The position numbers and the translations under genes were made by a program. From the NCBI GenBank assembly GCA_029557215.1, contig JAKPQQ010000131.1:1-34253 (forward strand): a stretch of DNA of 34,253 bases, given 5' to 3'. Each line of letters starts with the position of its first letter. Positions within the stretch are counted from its first letter, which is position 1. The stretch is from Fibrobacterota bacterium. Lineage in GTDB: Bacteria > Fibrobacterota > Fibrobacteria > UBA5070. Under the pieces are notes generated by a model. It saw nothing but the letters and a program-made list of their open reading frames with translations, did not search any database and was not told the origin of the DNA. Positions 15,778 through 23,787 of the stretch are shown here, one piece after another.

Positions 15778-16953
15778 ATGGACTCTCTCTTTTTGTTGCC
15801 GCGTGAAGAACGCCGGGTGCTCGCCGGGCATCTCTGGATCTTCTCGAACGAAGTGGACTGGAAACGCTCTGCTCGTCCCGAGCCGGGCGAATCCCGCATG
15901 CTTGTCGCCTCCAACGGTCGCCCGTTGGGCATGGTCGATTGCCATCCGCACACGCTGATCGCGGCTCGCCTCCAGCCAGAACTTCCGACCATGTCTCCCG
16001 ATGTGGCTTTTTGGAAGGAACGTCTTTCCCGTGCCCGCGACGAGCGTCGCCTTTGGGTGGGTTCGGGCGACTACTGCCGACTCGTGAACGCCGACGGCGA
16101 CCGCCTGCCCGGCCTGACCATCGATCTCTACGGCAGCCACGCCGTGGTGCAGGCGCAGACCGCCGCCATGGACAAGCGCGCACCCGTGATCGCCCAGGCC
16201 CTGCTGGAAATGGGATTCGAGGGCGTGAAGCTTTCGGGCAAGAGCCACTCGCGCGAGCTGGAGGAACTCCCACAGGACGACCGATGGTTCGGCACTCCTC
16301 TGGATGTCGCCTGGGTCCCGGTCGCCGACGGCGTGTGCGCCGCGGCACCGATCGGCGCCGGACAAAAAACGGGATTCTTCCTGGACCAGACGGAAAACCG
16401 CAAGCGCATCGCAACGCTTGCCGCCGGCAAGACCGTGCTGGACGCCTGCTCGTACACCGGTGGCTGGGGCCTGGCCATGGCCGGCGCCGGAGCATCCGGT
16501 TGCGACTTCCTGGACAGCGACGCCACCGCCCTGGATTGGGTGAAGCAAGGCTGGGAACGCGCGTCGTTCCGCGGGAACTTCGGGTTGCACCACGACGACG
16601 TCTTCGACGGGCTGCGCAAGCTCGCCGAGGACGGCCGCAAGTTCGACGTGGTCGTGCTGGACCCTCCCGCCTTCGCGAAAAGCCGCAAGACCGTGGACCA
16701 GGCGCTGATCGGTTACCAGAATCTGTCACGACTGGGACTGGAAACGCTCGCTCCCGGCGGAATCCTTGTGACCTGCTCGTGTTCCGGGCTCGTGGACGAA
16801 GGCGACTTCCACCAGGCCGTGGTGCGCGCGTTGCGCCAAAAGAAACGCTCCGCCCGGTTGATCGCCCGCCTGGGCGCGGCGCCCGACCACCCGTTGCATC
16901 CTTCCATGCCCGAAACCCAGTACCTCAAGGTGCTGGTCTGGGCGGTGGACTGA
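15778..16953 (+). CDS. rlmI: Class I SAM-dependent 23S rRNA methyltransferase, RlmI-like
   Basis: The protein has 391 residues, close to E. coli RlmI (396). An N-terminal PUA domain (ERRVLAGHLWIFSNEV) is followed by a linker, then the Rossmann methyltransferase. SAM motif I is VLDACSYTGGWGL (residues 220-232) and the catalytic-loop motif is DPPAF (295-299). QKTGFFLDQTENR just before motif I is a marker for the RlmI/RlmK subfamily, which makes m5C or m7G in 23S rRNA. SCSGLV near the C-terminus carries the family cysteine. It starts within 6 bases of the tRNA-Lys terminator's T-run and is followed 6 bases later by rarA. RlmI is the best guess; the exact modified base is inferred. Confidence 0.88.
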   Translation: MDSLFLLPREERRVLAGHLWIFSNEVDWKRSARPEPGESRMLVASNGRPLGMVDCHPHTLIAARLQPELPTMSPDVAFWKERLSRARDERRLWVGSGDYCRLVNADGDRLPGLTIDLYGSHAVVQAQTAAMDKRAPVIAQALLEMGFEGVKLSGKSHSRELEELPQDDRWFGTPLDVAWVPVADGVCAAAPIGAGQKTGFFLDQTENRKRIATLAAGKTVLDACSYTGGWGLAMAGAGASGCDFLDSDATALDWVKQGWERASFRGNFGLHHDDVFDGLRKLAEDGRKFDVVVLDPPAFAKSRKTVDQALIGYQNLSRLGLETLAPGGILVTCSCSGLVDEGDFHQAVVRALRQKKRSARLIARLGAAPDHPLHPSMPETQYLKVLVWAVD

Positions 16954-16959
16954 CCTGGC

Positions 16960-18291
16960 ATGTCCGACGATCTCTTCGAACCCGAAGCGCCGTCGGAACG
17001 CTCCGCGACCGCCCTGGCCCCGCTGGCCGAGCGGATGCGCCCCTCCGTCTTCGAGGGACTCGCGGGATCGCCCGGACTGTTCGGCGAAGGCGCTCCGCTG
17101 CGCCGCGGCGTGGAGGAAGACACCTTGTCGTCGGCCATCCTGTGGGGACCGCCCGGCTGCGGCAAGACCACCGTGGCCGGAATCCTCAAGCGCCACACCA
17201 AACTCCCGTTCCGGACACTTTCCGCCGTGTCGTCGGGAATCCCGGAACTTCGCGGCGTCCTGGAAGAAGCCGCCAAGCGCGTGCGCGCCGGGTTCGGTCC
17301 GCTGCGGCTGTTCATCGACGAGATCCACCGCTACAACAAGGCCCAGCAGGACGCGCTGCTGCCCGCGGTGGAATCGGGCAACATCCGATTGCTGGGCGCC
17401 ACCACCGAGAACCCCTCGTATTCGCTGAATCCCGCGCTGGTGTCGCGTTGCCAGGTGTTCCAGCTTTCATCCCCTCCCGAAGAAGACCTTTCCTCCCTGC
17501 TTTCCCTGGCGCTAACAGATTCCGTCAAGGGGTTGGGACGCGAAGACCTTGCTCCCGCCACCGAAGCGCTGGCCGCCGTGACGCAGGCCGCCGACGGCGA
17601 CCTGCGCGCGGCCTTGAACCTGCTGGAATGGACCGTGGCCTCGCTGGAGCCCGGTAGCCAGCTCACGCCGGAAGCCGTCGCACGCGCCGCTGGACGCCGC
17701 CCGCCCGCCTACGACCGCACCGGCGACGGGCGCTACCAGATGATCTCGGCCCTGCACAAATCGGTGCGCGGATCCGACCCCCAGGCCACGATCTACTGGC
17801 TGGCGCGCATGGTCGACGCGGGCGAAGACCCCGTCTACATCGCCCGGCGCCTGATCCGCATGGCCAGCGAAGACATCGGATTGGCCGACCCCCAGGCGTT
17901 GCCGCTGGCGATCGCCGCGCGCGACGCCTGCGAGCACCTGGGGCTCCCCGAATGCGGGCTGGCCCTGGCCGAATCGGCCCTCTACCTGGCGCTGGCCCCC
18001 AAGAGCAACAAGCTCGAGACCGGCTGGGCCGCCGCCCTGGACGCCGTGAAGAAGCACGGGCAGCTCCCGATCCCGCTGCGCTTCCAGAACGCCGTGACAA
18101 AATTCGACAAGCGCCGGAACGTGGGCGAGGGCTACAGGTACGACCACGACAGCCCCGACGCCTATTCGGGCCAGGACCACCTGCCCGAGGCCCTGCGCGG
18201 CAGCGTGTTCTGGGAACCCGTGGAACGCGGGTTCGAGCGCGAACTCAAGAAGCGGCTGGACTGGTTCGAATCGCGCCGCGAAAAGCCCTGA
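16960..18291 (+). CDS. rarA: Replication-associated recombination protein A (AAA+ ATPase)
   Basis: This 443-residue clamp-loader-like ATPase of the RarA/MgsA/WRNIP1 family acts at stalled replication forks and with SSB. Walker A is GPPGCGKT (63-70), Walker B LFIDEIHR (117-124), sensor 1 ATTENPS, and the arginine-finger region SRCQVFQL. MRPSVFEGLAG near the N-terminus is the usual RPxxLdelvGQ signature, here with GSPGL in place of GQ-H. The C-terminal domain (MISALHKSVRGSDPQATIYWLARM split by standard insert, ASEDIGLADP) is complete and tetramer-forming in relatives. It lies 6 bases after the methyltransferase gene and converges on the DUF2007 gene. Confidence 0.94.
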   Translation: MSDDLFEPEAPSERSATALAPLAERMRPSVFEGLAGSPGLFGEGAPLRRGVEEDTLSSAILWGPPGCGKTTVAGILKRHTKLPFRTLSAVSSGIPELRGVLEEAAKRVRAGFGPLRLFIDEIHRYNKAQQDALLPAVESGNIRLLGATTENPSYSLNPALVSRCQVFQLSSPPEEDLSSLLSLALTDSVKGLGREDLAPATEALAAVTQAADGDLRAALNLLEWTVASLEPGSQLTPEAVARAAGRRPPAYDRTGDGRYQMISALHKSVRGSDPQATIYWLARMVDAGEDPVYIARRLIRMASEDIGLADPQALPLAIAARDACEHLGLPECGLALAESALYLALAPKSNKLETGWAAALDAVKKHGQLPIPLRFQNAVTKFDKRRNVGEGYRYDHDSPDAYSGQDHLPEALRGSVFWEPVERGFERELKKRLDWFESRREKP

Positions 18292-18302
18292 TTCGGACCG
18301 GG

Positions 18303-18740
18303 TCAGGAGCGGGTGACCGCCTTGCAATCCGGACAATACGTGACGCTCGTGCGCCCGAGCAACCTGACGAAGAACCGGTGCAGCGGATCGGCGGGCAGGT
18401 TCCAGGTCTCGCGCGAGCGCACCCTGGGTGAATGGCAGAAGACGCAGTGGATGCCGTCGGGGGCGATCTCGTCGGCTTGTCCCACGACCTCCGGGGAATC
18501 CTCGATCTCGGATTCGGCGAGGATCCGCAAGGCGCGGGATTCGTCCTCCCGGGAGACCACGACCTTCACGCCGCCGAACGCGTTGGTGTACAGTCCCTGC
18601 ATCCGGGAAATCTCGCCACCGAACACGAACGCGCGGATTCCTTCCATTTCCAGGCAGGATCGCACCGACTCGGCCGAAAGCGCATCGGGATAGTTGCCGA
18701 CCTCGACGAGGTCGTCGTTGGAACCGGTTCGAGCGTCCAT
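18303..18740 (-). CDS. DUF2007 signal-transducing-like protein with C-terminal zinc ribbon
   Basis: The protein has 145 residues. The first 75 ([45 protein letters not shown]) match DUF2007, a PII-like ferredoxin fold of unknown role described as a putative prokaryotic signal transducer. The second half has two cysteine pairs, C99/C102 (CVFC) and C136/C139 (CPDC), a probable zinc ribbon that interrupts a hydrophobic-basic stretch (RFFVRLLGR). No enzyme motif is seen. The ATG at 18740 is supported by GGGAGGG ten bases upstream. It is divergent from leuS and converges on rarA with 11 bases between stop codons. Confidence 0.78.
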   Translation of the reverse strand: MDARTGSNDDLVEVGNYPDALSAESVRSCLEMEGIRAFVFGGEISRMQGLYTNAFGGVKVVVSREDESRALRILAESEIEDSPEVVGQADEIAPDGIHCVFCHSPRVRSRETWNLPADPLHRFFVRLLGRTSVTYCPDCKAVTRS

Positions 18741-18849
18741 GAAGCGGTACCCTCCCTCTCTCCCCAATCTACAGAGCATCCAGGCGCGACGACGACCGAT
18801 CCGATGGGTTAAATTTCCTTCCTTACCTCATTTCGACCGGAGAGCGCCA

Positions 18850-21510
<2,661 letters not shown>

Positions 21511-21534
21511 CGGTTGCATGGCGAAGAGCAACGT

Positions 21535-21563
21535 TAAAATGTATAGTTGATCTGTACATTTTA
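21535..21563. promoter_or_regulatory. Palindromic operator of the second toxin-antitoxin operon
   Basis: Arms TAAAATGTA (21535-21543) and TACATTTTA (21555-21563) are perfect 9-base complements around an 11-base spacer, and pairing continues inward with one mismatch-like G-T. The site ends 11 bases before the antitoxin ATG at 21575 and touches its CAGGAG ribosome site. It is very AT-rich in a GC-rich setting. Phd/YefM-type antitoxins bind such palindromes to repress their own operon. Confidence 0.72.
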
Positions 21564-21574
21564 CAGGAGATCCC

Positions 21575-21814
21575 ATGGACGCGACCATCCTCGATCTGCG
21601 CTACCGGATGTCGAGCGTATTGGAGGCCCTGGACCGCCGCGAGGAGGTCCGGGTCCTGTACCACGGCAAACCCAAGGGGCGAATCGTTCCCGAAGGGGGC
21701 GCCGCATCCAATCGGGTGAGCAGCCATCCTTTCTTCGGCTTCCGCGGCAAGGACCAAGCTCCCGTGTCTGAGATCATGGACGAATTGCGCGGCGGGCGCC
21801 ACCGTGCTCTTTGA
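21575..21814 (+). CDS. Phd/YefM-family antitoxin
   Basis: The antitoxin has 79 residues. The N-terminal half follows the Phd/YefM plan: TILDLRYRMSSVLEALDRREEV, a strand VRVLYHGKPKGRIVP, which forms the DNA-binding dimer. The C-terminal half (FGFRGKDQAPVSEIMDELRGGR) is the disordered-to-helical part that would neutralise a PIN toxin. The motif SSHPFFGFRGKD is typical of antitoxins that pair with PIN toxins. CAGGAG is well placed before the ATG. The gene overlaps the toxin start by 11 bases and lies 64 bases after leuS, under its own palindromic operator. Confidence 0.82.
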   Translation: MDATILDLRYRMSSVLEALDRREEVRVLYHGKPKGRIVPEGGAASNRVSSHPFFGFRGKDQAPVSEIMDELRGGRHRAL

Positions 21815-22181
21815 CACGGACATCCTCATCTGGGTGCAGCGAGGCAACACCAAGGCCGCCAAGGCGATCGAAGACGCTCCCCGCCGTCGAATCTCGATCC
21901 TGACCCAGATGGAACTGATGCAGGGTGTCCGAGACAAGAAGGAAGCCCATGTCCTGCGCTCGTTCTTGGCCGAATTCGACTTCCGAATCCTGCCGCTCAC
22001 CGAATCGATCGGACATCGCGCGGCAGTCTACGTCGAACAACTGGCACTGAGCCACGGCGTGCGCGCCAACGACGCGATCATCGCCGCCACGGCCATCGAG
22101 TCCGCCGAACCTCTCTGCACATCCAACGCCAAGCACTTCCGCCCGGTACCGGGTCTGGAACTTGCGGTCTTGAAGGTTTGA
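21804..22181 (+). CDS. vapC: PIN-domain toxin (VapC-like), second module
   Basis: This is a 125-residue PIN nuclease starting at GTG. Metal-site residues are D4 (FDTDILIW), E37 (LTQMELMQG) and D90 (RANDAIIAATAI); the fourth is likely served by N108 in TSNAKHF, which is common in this subgroup. It is a different PIN lineage from the module in the his cluster: shorter, with MELMQGVRDKKEA and the late LCTSNAKHF signature. Its stop codon shares one base with the ATG of the following GNAT gene, so the GNAT may be expressed with it. Confidence 0.88.
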   Translation: MLFDTDILIWVQRGNTKAAKAIEDAPRRRISILTQMELMQGVRDKKEAHVLRSFLAEFDFRILPLTESIGHRAAVYVEQLALSHGVRANDAIIAATAIESAEPLCTSNAKHFRPVPGLELAVLKV

Positions 22182-22936
22182 TGCCCATCCACTCGCTCGA
22201 ACTCCTGGCCCACCGCACCTGGCCCTGCCGCACCGAAGCCCTCCTGGGGAACTGGATCCTGCGCGAGTCCGGCGGATTCACGCGGCGTGCCAATTCTTGT
22301 CTAGCTGTCGGGGATCCCGGCGTGGTTCCGGAGCAGGCGGCGGATCTCGTGGAATCCTGGTACCGGTCGCGCGACCTGGAGCCTTGCGTCAAGATCGTGC
22401 CGGGTTCCCCCTCCGATCTCGATTCTCTGCTGGAATCGCGCGGATGGACCATCGCCACGCCCAGCCTCACCTTGGCTCGCGAACTCGGGCAGGACCACCC
22501 CAAGCTTCCGCCGGAGGTTTCCGTGTCGGCCATTCCCGATTCGGATTGGCTGCGCACCGTGTCGCTGTGGGACGGCGAACCGCCGGACAAGGCACGTCGC
22601 CACGCCGAGCTCGCCATGCGCGTGCACTCGGGTGGATTCCTGCGCTGGACCACTGCCGAGGGCATCCTGGCCGTGGGGTTGGTGTCCATGGACGGAATGG
22701 ATTCGTTCCTGTACGACGTCGTGGTCCACCCCGAGCGCCGCGGTCGCGGCATCGGACGCGCCTTCTGCAACGCGGCCATGAGCTGGGCCGCCCAATGCGG
22801 CACCCGGACCATGGCGCTCCAGGTCCTGGAGTCGAACCTGGTGGCGCGCCGTTTGTACGAATCGCTGGGGTTCGCCGAACACCACCCCTACCACTACCGG
22901 GTGGCCGCCGCCGCTAAACCCACCTGTGGGTGCTGA
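22181..22936 (+). CDS. GNAT-family acetyltransferase with N-terminal extension
   Basis: The protein has 251 residues in two parts. Residues 1-110 (HRTWPCRTEALLGNWILRES, GGFTRRANSCLAV) match the N-terminal domain found in a class of GNAT proteins with the W-x-LR..GGFTRRANS signature. Residues 110-251 form the catalytic GNAT fold, with acetyl-CoA motif VVVHPERRGRGIGRAFCNAA and end motif RRLYESLGFAEHH. The acceptor is unknown. The end CGC after KPT may bind metal or be incidental. Start-stop overlap with the toxin upstream (TGATG) suggests shared transcription; GNAT toxins exist, but here a full-length enzyme after a PIN toxin looks like a cargo or host gene rather than a toxin. Confidence 0.85.
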   Translation: MPIHSLELLAHRTWPCRTEALLGNWILRESGGFTRRANSCLAVGDPGVVPEQAADLVESWYRSRDLEPCVKIVPGSPSDLDSLLESRGWTIATPSLTLARELGQDHPKLPPEVSVSAIPDSDWLRTVSLWDGEPPDKARRHAELAMRVHSGGFLRWTTAEGILAVGLVSMDGMDSFLYDVVVHPERRGRGIGRAFCNAAMSWAAQCGTRTMALQVLESNLVARRLYESLGFAEHHPYHYRVAAAAKPTCGC

Positions 22937-22984
22937 TCGCTGGCCCTGATCGATCCACACTTCAAAAAATTCCGATCGCCCCCC

Positions 22985-23013
22985 TAGACAACCGCCAACG
23001 TTCACCATATATT
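22985..23013 (+). promoter_or_regulatory. Promoter of tRNA-Glu
   Basis: TAGACA at 22985-22990 and TATATT at 23008-23013 are separated by exactly 17 bases, and the tRNA begins 14 bases after the -10 box. This is the best housekeeping-type promoter in the window. Confidence 0.7.
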
Positions 23014-23026
23014 TTCCGCTCTCTAG

Positions 23027-23099
23027 GTCCCCATCGTCCAGAGGCCTAGGACGGCGGGTTTTCAGTCCGCTAACTGGGGTTCGAATCCCCATGGGGATA
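23027..23099 (+). tRNA. tRNA-Glu (anticodon TTC)
   Basis: This is a 73-base cloverleaf: acceptor GTCCCCA against TGGGGAT (one G-T pair), discriminator A, anticodon stem GCGGG/TCCGC with loop TTTTCAG and anticodon TTC, and T-arm CTGGGG with loop TTCGAAT. CCA is not encoded. The last 8 bases of the gene reappear twice downstream in a tandem repeat. Confidence 0.96.
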
Positions 23100-23202
23100 T
23101 AAGCCCACCCTCGGTTCCCCGGGGGTGGGCTTCTGCTTTCTTGGGGATATAAGCCTACCCTCGGCTCCCCGACGGGTGGGTGAACTGCTTTCTTGGGGAT
23201 AT
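23092..23202 (+). repeat. Tandem repeat of tRNA-Glu 3' end plus terminator
   Basis: TGGGGATAT, the 3' end of tRNA-Glu, occurs at 23092, 23142 and 23194, with periods of 50 and 52 bases. The intervening units share AAGCC(C/T)ACCCTCGG(T/C)TCCCC, a GGGTGGG arm and CTGCTTTCT. The second unit has several changes from the first. Repeated tRNA 3' ends are what integration or slippage at a tRNA leaves behind; accessory genes begin right after it. Confidence 0.75.
23101..23132 (+). terminator. Terminator hairpin of tRNA-Glu
   Basis: AAGCCCACCC (23101-23110) pairs perfectly with GGGTGGGCTT (23123-23132) over 10 bases with a 12-base loop, followed by the pyrimidine stretch CTGCTTTCTT. A degenerate second copy lies at about 23151-23193 (arms CCTACCC/GGGTGGG), where outer pairs are lost. 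Confidence 0.65.
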
Positions 23203-23238
23203 GGATCAATTCCTCCGGAGACCGTAACCAGCGCCTAC

Positions 23239-23787
23239 TCAATCCCACCCAGGAATATCCATGGGGCCTTTCCAGGGATGGTGGATCAGGCCGGTCCGAA
23301 TGGAATCCAGAGTCTTTGAGTATCCGTCATCACTGATGCAAGGACCAAACGCGGGGAAGGATGCTTTCCCAGGATTCAGGATGTGCCTGCAGCTTGATTT
23401 GGCTACCGCCCTGGCCTGGATTTTCACCGAATCGCCTGGGTAGAACGTGAACCGGAGATGGTATTTCTGGTTCGCCGTATCCAGCGGCGGCAAGATGTGG
23501 AACGGGAAGGGGCGAGAATAGTCAATTCCACTGGAATCTGACCATTGAACGATGAGCGGAGGATCCAAGATCGTCCTTGATGCAATTTCGATCGAAGACG
23601 TTCCGAAATGGCCAACCAACTTGACAATTTCTCGCTCCCCATATTTCCCTGGTCTCATGAGAGAAACCCAAATCATGCCTGGTGCGTGATTGATACCTTC
23701 CAGATCGTAGTAGACCATTTTTTGATGAGTTCGATTTGCGCACCCAACGACCAATAGGAGCATCACAAACTGGGTAAACTTGGACAT
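23239..23787 (-). CDS. Small lipoprotein, candidate immunity protein for the Tle1-like effector
   Basis: The protein has 182 residues and starts at ATG 23787, sharing one base with the effector stop codon (TGATG). The N-terminus MSKFTQFVMLLLVVGC is a lipoprotein signal with cysteine 16 as the acylation site. The mature part is beta-rich with no recognised family; it has MIWVSLMRPGKYGE, HLRFTFYPGD and several scattered cysteines. The coupling to a Tle1-like phospholipase gene is the classic layout of Tle effectors, whose immunity proteins (Tli) are often periplasmic lipoproteins. Immunity is inferred from this context, not from sequence similarity. The region is noticeably AT-richer than most of the window. 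Confidence 0.7.
   Translation of the reverse strand: MSKFTQFVMLLLVVGCANRTHQKMVYYDLEGINHAPGMIWVSLMRPGKYGEREIVKLVGHFGTSSIEIASRTILDPPLIVQWSDSSGIDYSRPFPFHILPPLDTANQKYHLRFTFYPGDSVKIQARAVAKSSCRHILNPGKASFPAFGPCISDDGYSKTLDSIRTGLIHHPWKGPMDIPGWD

Noticed and set aside
22181-22936. GNAT protein as the toxin of a GNAT-type toxin-antitoxin system
   Set aside because: GNAT toxins are usually about 160-190 residues and paired with a RHH antitoxin. This one is 251 residues with the common two-domain layout, so an ordinary acetyltransferase is more likely.
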